The notes: generated from the letters alone by a model not told the origin. A DNA stretch of 64,000 nucleotides from Propionispora sp. 2/2-37 (GCF_001298735.1 NZ_CYSP01000004.1:186001-250000); one strand, 5' to 3'. Numbered from the stretch's first letter, positions 17,557 through 26,157 are shown. Translations and numbers: made by a program.

Positions 17557-18494
17557 AAATTTTTCTCCATCCCCTTGCTGATTAGCTGTTGTTTCCACCA
17601 GGAAATGGTTTCCGCCAAACCGGCTTCCAGCGTATAGCGGGGTTGCCAGTTTACTTCCTGTCTCAACCTCCGGACATCCGCCAGTACAACAGGTGCCTCT
17701 TGAGCAGTTGACAGTTCGCCGAACTTGATTTGATCGGAAGCTCCCAATTGTTCACCGATAGCGCAGACAATTTCCCGTAAAGAACGGGGCTGCCCGGAAG
17801 CAATATTAACAGGCCCTTGAACATCACAGTCCAGCAGGGCAGCAAGTGCCTCCGCAACATCTTTTACATATAAAAAATCGCGTATTTGATTGCCATGACT
17901 GCAGGGTACCGCTGTCTTCTGCAATAAAGCGGTAATCACCGAAGCAACCAAACGCCCCGGATATTCATAGGGGCCATAGAAAAAAAATATCCTGGCCCAC
18001 GCACTGCTGATATGGTTTGCGGTACTAAAACAACGAACAATCTCCTGCAAGCTGTTTTTGCAGCATCCATATAACGAAACCGGCCTTTTGGGAGTAGAAG
18101 TCTCAGAGCAAAATCCATAATGCCAGTCATACTCTGCGCAACTACCGCAAAAAACAGCCCTCTGCCCCATAACCTCCCTAAAATACAGCAGCAGAGCCAG
18201 ACTCGCCTGAACCCATTCTATGTTTTCCTTTGCATCCCAAAATTTCCCATGTTCTGTATACCACGCTAAATGCAGCAAATGAGTAGGGTAAACTTCCGCC
18301 AACAATACTTTCTGGGCATGATGATCCAATAGGTTGCATTGATGCCACCAAACGCCGTCTTGATTACAGTACGGCAGAGAGCTCCTGGTTTTGTGACATA
18401 CTGCGTGCACCTCATACCGGCGGTCAAGCAACAGAGGAATGACCTGGCGGCCAACGACCCCGGTGGCACCGGTTAACAGCACTTTTTTCATCAT
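17553..18494 (-). CDS. NAD-dependent epimerase/dehydratase (sugar 4-ketoreductase type)
   Basis: Extended SDR enzyme of about 313 aa. It has the GxxGxxG nucleotide loop KVLLTGATGVVGRQVI and the catalytic YxxxK in SLYGCCKNSL. The active-site serine region is unusual (VFCGSCAEYDW). It probably reduces the 4-keto group of the CDP-6-deoxy-4-keto sugar, giving the final activated sugar. The first ATG (18494) overlaps the stop of the 3,5-epimerase-like gene; AGGTGT lies upstream. Confidence 0.8.
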   Translation of the reverse strand: MMKKVLLTGATGVVGRQVIPLLLDRRYEVHAVCHKTRSSLPYCNQDGVWWHQCNLLDHHAQKVLLAEVYPTHLLHLAWYTEHGKFWDAKENIEWVQASLALLLYFREVMGQRAVFCGSCAEYDWHYGFCSETSTPKRPVSLYGCCKNSLQEIVRCFSTANHISSAWARIFFFYGPYEYPGRLVASVITALLQKTAVPCSHGNQIRDFLYVKDVAEALAALLDCDVQGPVNIASGQPRSLREIVCAIGEQLGASDQIKFGELSTAQEAPVVLADVRRLRQEVNWQPRYTLEAGLAETISWWKQQLISKGMEKNL

Positions 18495-19021
18495 AACGTA
18501 CACCTTTCATAACTCATGTCGCGTTGTGAGATTCTCTCTACGGGAATAGGCCAGCAAATTGAAAATGCCGGATCGTCCCAACGGAAGCCGCGTGCTGCTT
18601 TGGGCTGATATTCCGTAGACATTTGATAAAACACCTCGGTATTGTCTTCCAAAGTGATAAACCCATGGGCAAAGCCTTCAGGAATATATACCATTTTATG
18701 ATTTTGAGCGGATAACTCAATGCCCAACCATTTCTTCAACGTCGGGGAACCGGGCCGCAGGTCAATAAAGACATCATAAATTGATCCCCGGGTACACCGT
18801 ATCAACTTCACCTCCGCATAAGGGTCTGCCTGATAATGCATTCCACGCAGCGTCCCTTTTTTCTTATTGTAGGATATATTGCACTGGACTAGCGCCGGAT
18901 TGAGACCCCGTCCGGCAAACTCCCGGCAGCACCAGGTGCGGGCAAAAAATCCCCGTTCATCCCTTATCGGCTCATACTCCAGAATAAAGGCGCCGGTCAG
19001 CTCTGTTTCCTGATAGAGCAT
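18491..19021 (-). CDS. dTDP-4-dehydrorhamnose 3,5-epimerase-like protein
   Basis: Cupin-fold RmlC-family protein, 176 aa, close to the usual 180. Family motifs: RDERGFFARTW, VQCNISYNKKKGTLRGMHYQ with the catalytic histidine in RGMHYQ, and VYIPEGFAHGFITLED. Beside CDP-glucose genes and without rmlA/B/D, it is expected to epimerise a CDP-4-keto-6-deoxyhexose at C3 and/or C5 rather than make rhamnose. Its ATG directly follows the TAG stop of the C-methyltransferase gene. Confidence 0.9.
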   Translation of the reverse strand: MLYQETELTGAFILEYEPIRDERGFFARTWCCREFAGRGLNPALVQCNISYNKKKGTLRGMHYQADPYAEVKLIRCTRGSIYDVFIDLRPGSPTLKKWLGIELSAQNHKMVYIPEGFAHGFITLEDNTEVFYQMSTEYQPKAARGFRWDDPAFSICWPIPVERISQRDMSYERCTL

Positions 19022-20251
19022 CTAAAACACCTGCACTTGGGGTATAGTAATGAAAAACTTTCCTCCCCAGTCACGAATTCCCCTCATTTGCCCGGCAATT
19101 TCTTCCCGTAAATTCCAGGGAAGTATCCATACATACTCCGGTTGTGTCTGATAAATTCGTTCAGGATTTACAATAGGAATCCGGGTTCCCGGCAAATATT
19201 TCCCCTGCTTATAAGGATTGCAGTCTACCGTATATTCCAAAAAATCGCTCCGGATACCGCAATAATTTAACAATGTATTCCCTTTAGCCGGTGCCCCGTA
19301 CCCTACAATATGCCGTCCGCTTTCCCTGCACTGAATAAGAAAAGTTAAAATATCACGTTTAGTCTTTTTCACTAGTTCTTCAAACTGCCGGTAGGTCCAG
19401 AGGCTTTGTAATCCATAAACACGCTCTGTTTGACACAAGTTTTCTACGCTGGGTCTTATAGGATATAGGCTGCAACCCTGATGGCAGGCATAAATCCGTA
19501 AAGACCCGCCATGAGTATCAATCTCCTCCACATCAAATACAGATAGTCCATGGGTTGCAAACATACGCTTAACTACCTCCAGAGAAAAATAGGAAAAATG
19601 CTCATGGTAGATAGTATCAAATTGGTTGTGCTGCATTAACTGCAGTAAATGAGGAAACTCCACTGTAATGACGCCTTGCAGTTTTAAGATGGTTTTCATA
19701 CCTTTGATAAAATCATGCAGGTCAGGAACATGAGCCAAAACGTTATTGCCAATTAAGAGATCGGCGCTAATCCCCTGGTCGACCAGTTCCTGCGCCAAAT
19801 TCTGCCCAAAAAAGCGCACCCAGGTGGGTATTCCCTTGTTCTGTGCCAGCATTGCCACATTCCCGGCCGGTTCAATTCCTGTCACGGGAATCTTTTTCTT
19901 TTGAAAATATTGCAATAAATAACCATCATTACTGGCAATTTCAATAATCTGTGATTGACCGTTTAAACCGAACCGGTTTATGACGGTCTCGGCATAGTTT
20001 TCTGCGTGCTTCAGCCAGCTCTGCGAACAAGAACTAAAATAGGCATACTCTGAAAAAATATGTTCCGGCGACTCCATTTCCTCCAGTTGCACTAAAAAGC
20101 AATGATGACATACAAAAACATGCAGGGGATAGAGAATCTCCTTATGATTGAGCTGTTCCCGGGTAATATATTGATTGGCCAAAGGTGATAAACCCAAGTC
20201 AACAAAAGTTTGCTCCAACAGTGCCCCGCAGCACCGGCATCGTCTTTTCAT
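19022..20251 (-). CDS. Sugar C-methyltransferase (TylCIII-like)
   Basis: 409 aa. The N-terminal zinc ribbon is RRCRCCGALLEQTF and VCHHCFLVQLEE, then a SAM domain (QIIEIASNDGYLLQYF, GIEPAGNVA, IGNNVLAHVPDLHDF), then a C-terminal domain with GYGAPAKGNTLLNYCGI and DCNPYKQGKYLPGT. TylCIII-type enzymes add a methyl to C3 of 4-keto-6-deoxy sugars, giving branched sugars. ATG 20251 follows GCAGGTGAATACA and is preferred to the upstream GTG. Placed between rfbG and the epimerase, it probably works on the CDP-4-keto-6-deoxy sugar. Confidence 0.85.
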   Translation of the reverse strand: MKRRCRCCGALLEQTFVDLGLSPLANQYITREQLNHKEILYPLHVFVCHHCFLVQLEEMESPEHIFSEYAYFSSCSQSWLKHAENYAETVINRFGLNGQSQIIEIASNDGYLLQYFQKKKIPVTGIEPAGNVAMLAQNKGIPTWVRFFGQNLAQELVDQGISADLLIGNNVLAHVPDLHDFIKGMKTILKLQGVITVEFPHLLQLMQHNQFDTIYHEHFSYFSLEVVKRMFATHGLSVFDVEEIDTHGGSLRIYACHQGCSLYPIRPSVENLCQTERVYGLQSLWTYRQFEELVKKTKRDILTFLIQCRESGRHIVGYGAPAKGNTLLNYCGIRSDFLEYTVDCNPYKQGKYLPGTRIPIVNPERIYQTQPEYVWILPWNLREEIAGQMRGIRDWGGKFFITIPQVQVF

Positions 20252-20299
20252 TGTATTCACCTGCTTCAACCGGCAGATCCACTCTGCCACCGATATTCT

Positions 20300-21376
20300 T
20301 TAACCGTTTTCCGCCAGATACTCTTCTATCTGCCGGTAACAAACCGTACGCATGGATTGCCGGTCATAATAGGCCTGCATCCATTCCACCGTTTTATCTA
20401 CAGCTTTTCCCACATCCCATTGGGGGCACCAGCCCAGCTTCCGTTTTGCCCTGGAGCAATCCAGTTGCAACCATGCCGTTTCATGGAAACCGCCAACCTG
20501 CTGAATAACCGGTATTTCCTGAATCCCTAAACGCTGGTATAACCGGTTGACCAGCCACTCAACACTTTTAGTCTCCCTGGCTTCAGGTCCAAAATTCCAG
20601 GCTTCGGAATATTCCGGCCCGTTTTCCCATAATTTTTCCGCCAATAGTAAATAGCCGCTCAGAGGATCTAACACATGCTGCCAGGGCCGCGTCGCCTGCG
20701 GTTGACGTAATAGGATCCGCTTTTTCTGTTCAACCGCCCGAAAACAATCGGGAACAAGACGATCTGGGGCCCAGTCCCCTCCGCCAATGACATTTCCCGC
20801 CCGTGCCGAAGCAATCCCCACCCGGTGGCTTTCATAAGCCTTCGTATGAAAAAAAGAATCCCGGTAAGCGGCAATAACCAGTTCGGCACAGGCTTTACTT
20901 GCGGAATAAGGATCGTATCCCCCCAAAGCATCATTTTCCCGGTAGCCCCACAACCATTTTTGGTCTTTATAGCATTTGTCCGAAGTTATATTGACCAAAA
21001 CCCTAACCTGTTTACCGGTCCGTATGGCTTCCAACATATGGATAGTCCCCAGTATGTTTGTTTCCAGGGTTTCTTTTGGTGTCTTATACGCCACGCTGAC
21101 AAGTGGCTGCGCAGCCAGATGAAAAACAATTTCCGCTTTTGAAGCCGCCAATGCCTGTGTTAACCGTTCGCCGTCCCGGATATCTGCAGTAGTGGAGGAA
21201 ATCAGCTGATCCATTTGACAAATTTCATACATATTGGGAACAGTTGGCGGAGCAAGGGCATAACCCGTGACTTTTGCCCCCAAGCGATGCAGCCATAGGG
21301 ATAACCAGGCCCCTTTAAACCCGGTATGCCCTGTAACAAACACATTTTTGTCCTGCCAAAACGCTGTATGTATCAT
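20300..21376 (-). CDS. rfbG: CDP-glucose 4,6-dehydratase
   Basis: 358 aa SDR dehydratase that converts CDP-glucose to CDP-4-keto-6-deoxy-glucose. The family-specific opening VFVTGHTGFKGAWLSLWLHR contains the NAD loop. ITSDKCYKDQKWLWGYREND and the YxxxK motif in DPYSASKACAELV follow. Length is as usual (about 360). The ATG overlaps the rfbF stop by 4 bp, so the two first steps of the CDP-sugar route are translationally coupled. Confidence 0.95.
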   Translation of the reverse strand: MIHTAFWQDKNVFVTGHTGFKGAWLSLWLHRLGAKVTGYALAPPTVPNMYEICQMDQLISSTTADIRDGERLTQALAASKAEIVFHLAAQPLVSVAYKTPKETLETNILGTIHMLEAIRTGKQVRVLVNITSDKCYKDQKWLWGYRENDALGGYDPYSASKACAELVIAAYRDSFFHTKAYESHRVGIASARAGNVIGGGDWAPDRLVPDCFRAVEQKKRILLRQPQATRPWQHVLDPLSGYLLLAEKLWENGPEYSEAWNFGPEARETKSVEWLVNRLYQRLGIQEIPVIQQVGGFHETAWLQLDCSRAKRKLGWCPQWDVGKAVDKTVEWMQAYYDRQSMRTVCYRQIEEYLAENG

Positions 21377-22155
21377 GGATTTTCACAACCCCAAACCATC
21401 CAAGGTGCTTTACCGCTATTCCACAATTCCTCAAGGTACATTTTGTCCCGCAAGGTATCCATAGGACGCCAGAAGCCGTGATATTTATAGGCGGCCAACT
21501 GTCCCTGCCTTGTCAGCTCTTCCAGAGGTTTTCCCTCCCAAACCGTTTTATCGTCTTCCAACAATGCAAAAACATCCGGTTCCAGAACAAAAAATCCGCC
21601 ATTAATCCATGTCCCGTCGCTCTGGGGCTTTTCCTCAAACCCGTGTACTCTGTTATTTTTAATTTGCAATCTTCCAAAACGGCCCGGAGGTTGTATCGCG
21701 GTCACGGTAGCAAGAATGCCCTGCTGTTTATGAAAATCCACTAACTCCTTGATATTGATATCGCTTAGTCCGTCACCATAGGTAAAACAGAAGGTCTCCT
21801 TGCCAATGAAGGATTTCACTTTCTTTAATCTGCCGCCGGTCATGGTATTGCTGCCCGTGTCCACTAATGTAATTTCCCATGGTTCGGCATGTTTCTGGTG
21901 TACCACCATGGCATTATTCTGCATGTTTAACGTGATATCAGACATGTGCAGAAAGTAATTGGCAAAATATTCCTTAATCATATAACCTTTATACCCACAA
22001 CAAATAACAAATTCATTGATACCATAAAAGGAATACAATTTCATGATATGCCAGAGAATGGGCTTGCCGCCTATTTCAACCATGGGCTTGGGCCGCGCCT
22101 GTGTCTCTTCACTGATCCGCGTCCCAAAACCGCCGGCTAAAATAACCGCTTTCAT
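21373..22155 (-). CDS. rfbF: Glucose-1-phosphate cytidylyltransferase
   Basis: 260 aa nucleotidyltransferase forming CDP-glucose from CTP and glucose-1-phosphate. The loop AVILAGGFGTRISEETQARP and KPMVEIGGKPILWHIMKLYS are diagnostic, with FTYGDGLSDINI as the metal-binding aspartate region. ATG 22155 lies 6 bases after GGGGGGGAG; the upstream in-frame extension is discarded. First gene of the right glycan unit. Confidence 0.95.
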   Translation of the reverse strand: MKAVILAGGFGTRISEETQARPKPMVEIGGKPILWHIMKLYSFYGINEFVICCGYKGYMIKEYFANYFLHMSDITLNMQNNAMVVHQKHAEPWEITLVDTGSNTMTGGRLKKVKSFIGKETFCFTYGDGLSDINIKELVDFHKQQGILATVTAIQPPGRFGRLQIKNNRVHGFEEKPQSDGTWINGGFFVLEPDVFALLEDDKTVWEGKPLEELTRQGQLAAYKYHGFWRPMDTLRDKMYLEELWNSGKAPWMVWGCENP

Positions 22156-22401
22156 ATTGCTCCCCCCCTTGGGTACTGCCTGCAGCATAAACTACATTAT
22201 CTTATGCTGTTCATTAGAAAACGGCACTGCTTTGCGACAATAAACCGATGATTTCCCATTCAATCTCTCCACATCATACTGTTCTCTGTAAGAAAAAATA
22301 CCGCCAAACAGCAAAATTCCTCAAAACCAAGGGGAAATCATTCCTCCCTGCCGGCCGCAGTTTACGGGCATCTAGAAACACTGCTATTTCTAGAAAAATA
22401 A

Positions 22402-22439
22402 AAACCCGCTTCCATGCTACAAGACAAGGAAACGGGTTT
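22402..22439 (-). terminator. Rho-independent terminator, second in tandem
   Basis: A 12-bp stem (22402-22413 with 22428-22439, AAACCCG...CGGGTTT) that pairs better on the minus-strand RNA, where the mismatch becomes G-U. It is followed there by a run TTTTTATTTTTCT. It backs up the hairpin at 22468-22507 behind nifU. Confidence 0.8.
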
Positions 22440-22467
22440 ACGGTCATTCCAAAATTGCCCAAAACCC

Positions 22468-22507
22468 AAGAAAGCCCTACAGACATTTCTACCTGTAGGG
22501 CTTTCTT
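22468..22507 (-). terminator. Rho-independent terminator of the iscR-nifS-nifU operon
   Basis: Perfect 15-bp stem (22468-22482 with 22493-22507, core AAAGCCCTACAG) with a 10-nt loop, 15 bp after the nifU stop. The arm ends in T-rich sequence on the minus strand. Confidence 0.8.
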
Positions 22508-22522
22508 GCTCACACCTGCAAA

Positions 22523-22954
22523 TTACTGTTCTCCATGCACCTGAGCATGAATGTCGTCATGGTTTCTATAACTCCACGGTTCAAGACCAATCGAAACTCT
22601 ATAATCATTGATGGCCTTATGCACCGCTTCTTCCGCTAAAACAGAACAGTGCATTTTAACCGGCGGTAAACCGTCCAAGGCCTCTGCAACGGCCTTATTA
22701 GTCAGTTCCCAGGCTTCTTCCAGCGTTTTGCCTTTAATCATTTCTGTAGCCATGCTGGAAGAAGCGATAGCAGAACCGCAGCCAAATGTATTAAATTTCA
22801 CATCTATAATACGGTTATCTTCGACTTTTAAATAAATTTTCATAATATCACCGCAAACAGCATTTCCCACTTCACCTATGCCATTAGCTTCGGCAATTTC
22901 ACCAACATTTCTTGGATTCATAAAATGGTCCATAACTTTTTCACTATACTGCAT
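22523..22954 (-). CDS. nifU: Fe-S cluster assembly scaffold, NifU/IscU type
   Basis: 143 aa scaffold on which NifS-derived sulfur and iron build [2Fe-2S]/[4Fe-4S] clusters. Opening MQYSEKVMDHFMNPRNVGE and the three cluster-ligand cysteines C34 (VCGD), C59 (FGCGSAIASSS) and C103 (KMHCSVLAEEA) are present, as in IscU-like N-domain proteins. It lacks the middle [2Fe-2S] and C-terminal NfuA-like domains of full NifU. It overlaps nifS by 11 bp. Followed by tandem terminators. Confidence 0.95.
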   Translation of the reverse strand: MQYSEKVMDHFMNPRNVGEIAEANGIGEVGNAVCGDIMKIYLKVEDNRIIDVKFNTFGCGSAIASSSMATEMIKGKTLEEAWELTNKAVAEALDGLPPVKMHCSVLAEEAVHKAINDYRVSIGLEPWSYRNHDDIHAQVHGEQ

Positions 22955-24146
22955 AACTATCCACCTTCTTTTTCTCTAAATAATTTTTCCACAAAGGAGA
23001 CATATCTCTTAACCGCTGAACAATATCAGGTAAAACCTGCAGAACATAATCTACATCCTGTTCAGTCGTCGCGCTTCCTAAGCTGAGTCGCAGTGAACCA
23101 TGGGCAATTTCATGAGGCAGCCCGATGGCCAGCAGCACATGAGACGGATCAAGAGAGCCGGAGGTGCAGGCACTGCCGCTGGAAGCCGCTACGCCTTTAT
23201 GGTCCAACAGCAGCAGCATGGACTCACCTTCAATAAATTCAAAACATACATTCACATTACCTGGCGCCCGCTTATCACCGGCCGGACCATTCAGTTTCGT
23301 ATGAGGTATGCCGGTAAGTCCTGCGATGAGTTTATCGCGCAAATGCACCAGACGTTTATTTTCTTCAGGCATTTCCTTTACCGCAAGTTCAAGGGCCTTT
23401 CCTAAACCAACGATGCCGGCAATGTTTTCCGTACCTGCTCTTTTTCCCTTTTCCTGGCCGCCCCCATGGATAAGGTTTTCAATTTTGACGCCTTTTCGGA
23501 TATACAGTGCGCCAACTCCCTTGGGGCCATAAAATTTATGAGCAGCCAAAGAAAGCAAATCAATATTCATATCTTTAACATCAATTGGTATATGCCCGAC
23601 TGCCTGAACGGCATCAGTGTGGAACAGTACCTTCCGCTCTCGACAGATTCTGCCGATTTCTTTAATCGGTTCAATGGTACCAATTTCATTATTGGCAAAC
23701 ATGACGGATACCAGAATGGTCTTATCGGTTATAGCCCGCTGTAATGCATCAAGATCTACAAATCCCTCGGCATCAACCGGAAGATAAGTTACTTCAAACC
23801 CGTTTTTCTCCAGGAACTGGCAAGTATGTAGAATGGCATGATGCTCAATCTGCGTGGTGATAATATGATTTCCTTTCTTTTTGTGAGCAAATGCAGCACC
23901 CTTTAAAGCCCAATTATCAGCCTCGGAACCGCCGCCGGTAAAAAAGATTTCGCCCTTGTCCGCGTTAAGGGCAGCAGCCACTTTCTCCCTGGCTTGCTCA
24001 ACGGCCTTTTCCGTCACCCGCGACATGGCGTAAATAGATGATGGGTTGCCATAATGCATTTGCAGATAAGGAAGCATTTCCTCAAAAACTTGCGGTTTGA
24101 TATACGTTGTCGCCGAATGATCCAAATAAATATGTTTGTCAGTCAC
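22944..24146 (-). CDS. nifS: Cysteine desulfurase
   Basis: 400 aa PLP enzyme that removes sulfur from cysteine as an enzyme persulfide. Motifs: IYLDHSATTYIKPQVFEEM start, EHHAILHTC, the PLP lysine in SLAAHKFYGPKG, and the catalytic cysteine in SSGSACTSGSLDPSHVL. GTG start overlaps the end of iscR by 8 bp, so iscR-nifS-nifU is one coupled operon. Confidence 0.95.
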   Translation of the reverse strand: MTDKHIYLDHSATTYIKPQVFEEMLPYLQMHYGNPSSIYAMSRVTEKAVEQAREKVAAALNADKGEIFFTGGGSEADNWALKGAAFAHKKKGNHIITTQIEHHAILHTCQFLEKNGFEVTYLPVDAEGFVDLDALQRAITDKTILVSVMFANNEIGTIEPIKEIGRICRERKVLFHTDAVQAVGHIPIDVKDMNIDLLSLAAHKFYGPKGVGALYIRKGVKIENLIHGGGQEKGKRAGTENIAGIVGLGKALELAVKEMPEENKRLVHLRDKLIAGLTGIPHTKLNGPAGDKRAPGNVNVCFEFIEGESMLLLLDHKGVAASSGSACTSGSLDPSHVLLAIGLPHEIAHGSLRLSLGSATTEQDVDYVLQVLPDIVQRLRDMSPLWKNYLEKKKVDSYAV

Positions 24147-24579
24147 CCTTTACACCGTCCTTATTCGTCTTCATATTATTGTAATCATCAACCATGTCTT
24201 GAAATGTGGTTGATTTCAGCACATCATCAATGCTGTCCTTAATTCTTACCCAGAGAAGTCTTGTGGCGCAGCAGTCACTATTACTACAGGTCGTATCCGC
24301 AATACAATCGGATATTTCAATAGTTCCCTCAAGAACTTCAATCACATCATAAACGGTTATGTCGCTGGGCGGTCTGCTCAGTGCATACCCCCCATAGGCC
24401 CCGCGCATGCTCCTGATAATACCCGCTCTCCGCAGTTGTGCAAACAGCTGTTCCAGATAATACTCCGATACACGCTGTTTTGCAGCAATTGCTTTGATGG
24501 ACACATGTTCTCTCCCATAATGAGTGGCAAGTTCCAGGACAGCCTTTACTCCATAGCGCCCTCTTGTTGATAGTTTCAT
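24139..24579 (-). CDS. iscR: Rrf2-family Fe-S-sensing regulator, IscR-like
   Basis: 146 aa. Winged-helix DNA-binding domain (MKLSTRGRYGVKAVLELA...RVSEYYLEQLF) and the cluster-binding cysteines C92, C98, C103/C104 in the loop CIADTTCSNSDCC. It senses cellular Fe-S status and controls the nifS/nifU genes behind it. The open frame runs 53 codons further upstream, but that part contains the promoter; ATG 24579 has TTTAGGTG about 8 bases before it and matches family starts. Confidence 0.92.
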   Translation of the reverse strand: MKLSTRGRYGVKAVLELATHYGREHVSIKAIAAKQRVSEYYLEQLFAQLRRAGIIRSMRGAYGGYALSRPPSDITVYDVIEVLEGTIEISDCIADTTCSNSDCCATRLLWVRIKDSIDDVLKSTTFQDMVDDYNNMKTNKDGVKGD

Positions 24580-24619
24580 TTCATCAACACCTAAATAATG
24601 ATCATTTTGACTTAAGCTA

Positions 24620-24648
24620 ATTCTAATAAATCCTATCGGATTTGTCAA
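24620..24648 (-). promoter_or_regulatory. iscR promoter with IscR-type operator in the spacer
   Basis: TTGACA (24643-24648), a 17-bp spacer and TAGAAT (24620-24625) on the minus strand. Between the two boxes lies the inverted repeat AAATCC-N4-GGATTT (24628-24643). An Rrf2 protein bound here would block RNA polymerase, so autoregulation is expected (inference from position and symmetry). Confidence 0.8.
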
Positions 24649-24814
24649 CATTAAACTTACTCGTTTCCCCTGCAATAAACCAACAAGATTTTTCATCCTT
24701 GCGTACAGTAAAAACGGTGTTGCTCTGTAGCTTAACAATTTCTTTCATAACTGATTTATCAGTGTTTACATACCCATGATCGTCTTTCATTAAAGAAACA
24801 GTTTCTAAACTCAT

Positions 24815-24843
24815 TTGAAAAAAACATAAAATTCCACTATAAT
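24815..24843 (+). promoter_or_regulatory. Sigma-A-type promoter of the AEC transporter gene
   Basis: TTGAAA (24815-24820), 17 bp, TATAAT (24838-24843), 35 bp upstream of the AEC start. Confidence 0.75.
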
Positions 24844-24877
24844 ACAACTATCTTATTATTAATAATAGGGAATTGCT

Positions 24878-25840
24878 ATGTCTATTTTTTTTCATATTTT
24901 AGGTTATAATATCCTGCCAATTTTTATACTTATCACCCTTGGGTATATTTTGGGTAAAAAATTTGAATTGGATATACTGACTCTCAGCAAATTAAATTTT
25001 TATTTATTTGTACCGGCATTTATCTTTGTAAATTTATATACCACAACCTTGAGCTTTGATATGTTCAAAGTATTTTTGTGTGCCGGAGCAATGCTGTTCA
25101 CCAATGATCTGCTGGGCCGAATCATAGCCCGCATTCGTCATTATGATATCGGTATGACCAACGCCTTTAAAAATTCTATCATGTTTAATAATTCCGGAAA
25201 TATCGGCTTGTCATTGATTACCCTGGTCTTTACCAGCACGCCCTTTGTATTCGATGGCAAAACTCCTTATCTTCAGCAGGCTATTGCTACACAGATTGTC
25301 ATATTGGTTATACAAAATATCAGCACCAATACTCTTGGCTTTTTTAATGCCGGCCGTGCTCATGGAAATGTCCGGCAATCCATTTTGCAAATTTTTACTA
25401 TGCCTGCTATCTACATCATACCTACGGCCTTCTTTTGTAAAAGCATTCCCTTTGATTTCACTGCAACCTTAATTTGGCCTGCACTCGAATATTTAAGGGA
25501 CGGACTGGTGCCTGTCGCCTTGTTGACCCTTGGCGTTCAACTCTCGCAAACGCAATTCGATCTCAAAAATCCCGATGTACATCTTTCGGCCTTTACCCGT
25601 CTCATCATCGGACCGGTGCTGGCTGTCCTGTTTATCCATATTGGTGGTTTTACCGGAGTAGTGGCGCAAACCATCCTGATAGCCTATTCAGTACCAACCG
25701 CGGTGAACACCGCTTTGATTGCGATTGAATGTGACAGCTGCCAGAATTTCGCCGCACAGGCAGTTATGGTGTCCACCGTCTTCAGTGCGGTGACACTGTC
25801 ACTTGCCATCTATGCAGCACGGATTTTCTTTCCTGTATAA
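24878..25840 (+). CDS. AEC (auxin efflux carrier) family permease
   Basis: 320 aa with about ten hydrophobic segments in two halves, beginning ILGYNILPIFILITLGYILGKKF, the AEC opening. The characteristic broken-helix segment NSIMFNNSGNIGLSL lies near residue 105 and the C-terminal repeat carries LTLGVQLSQTQFDL. Members export or import organic acids such as malate or malonate. Start ATG follows AATAGGGAATTGCT. Monocistronic with its own promoter and divergent from iscR; substrate unknown. Confidence 0.85.
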   Translation: MSIFFHILGYNILPIFILITLGYILGKKFELDILTLSKLNFYLFVPAFIFVNLYTTTLSFDMFKVFLCAGAMLFTNDLLGRIIARIRHYDIGMTNAFKNSIMFNNSGNIGLSLITLVFTSTPFVFDGKTPYLQQAIATQIVILVIQNISTNTLGFFNAGRAHGNVRQSILQIFTMPAIYIIPTAFFCKSIPFDFTATLIWPALEYLRDGLVPVALLTLGVQLSQTQFDLKNPDVHLSAFTRLIIGPVLAVLFIHIGGFTGVVAQTILIAYSVPTAVNTALIAIECDSCQNFAAQAVMVSTVFSAVTLSLAIYAARIFFPV

Positions 25841-25979
25841 ACGTCCGATGACAAAATACAGCACATTGTACTTTGCAGTGTACCACTGCCCAGGAACACC
25901 TCTTTTTAGGAAAAAACAAATTGCTAATTGCATAGCGTAATCACCATGCGTACATACTATGGCCGGGAGGTGATTATCT

Positions 25980-26096
25980 ATGGCACAGCAACCGTCTGCC
26001 GCAAAGCAGCAAAAAAACGCCAAAGCCCAAAACCAAGAAAAAAAGAATACCAACTATGACAAATATATGGAAAAACCGAATCATCCAAACACCTGA
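25980..26096 (+). CDS. Small basic hydrophilic protein, 38 aa
   Basis: A short gene with an excellent ribosome site (GGGAGGTGATTATCT before the ATG). The product opens MAQQPSAAKQ, is rich in Lys, Gln and Asn, has no hydrophobic stretch, and ends YMEKPNHPNT. A strong terminator follows 60 bp later. I do not recognise the family. Its size and composition recall small spore-associated proteins of Firmicutes, which is only a guess. No separate promoter was located, so it may be read from the AEC promoter. Confidence 0.65.
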   Translation: MAQQPSAAKQQKNAKAQNQEKKNTNYDKYMEKPNHPNT

Positions 26097-26157
26097 AAAC
26101 TCGTTGGTTAACCTTTCCCCTGCGATGGTCTTACGTTTTTCCCTGTGTTGTTAAAGC

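Larger units (their letters stand above)
22156..22522. other. Intergenic region between the nifU end and the glycan promoter
   Basis: No gene is supported. It contains two hairpins suited to terminating the nifU-side transcript (listed separately), a small 8-bp palindrome (TCTAGAAA at 22371-22378 with TTTCTAGA at 22387-22394), and presumably the rfbF promoter in its left half. An open frame across the hairpins on the minus strand is not credible as a protein. Confidence 0.5.

Noticed and set aside
22199..22206. CATAAGAT on the minus strand upstream of rfbF, resembling a sigma-K/sigma-E -10 box
   Set aside because: No matching -35 element at the required distance; one 8-mer is too weak to claim sporulation control.
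22274..22513. 79-codon minus-strand frame behind nifU
   Set aside because: It spans both terminator hairpins and has no ribosome site.
24579..24738. N-terminal extension of IscR to 24738
   Set aside because: The extra codons cover the TTGACA/TAGAAT promoter and its palindrome, and family proteins start at MKLSTRGRYG.
24623..24847. Minus-strand frame of 74 codons between iscR and the AEC gene
   Set aside because: It has no ribosome site, overlaps the AEC promoter at its start and runs into the iscR promoter at its end.
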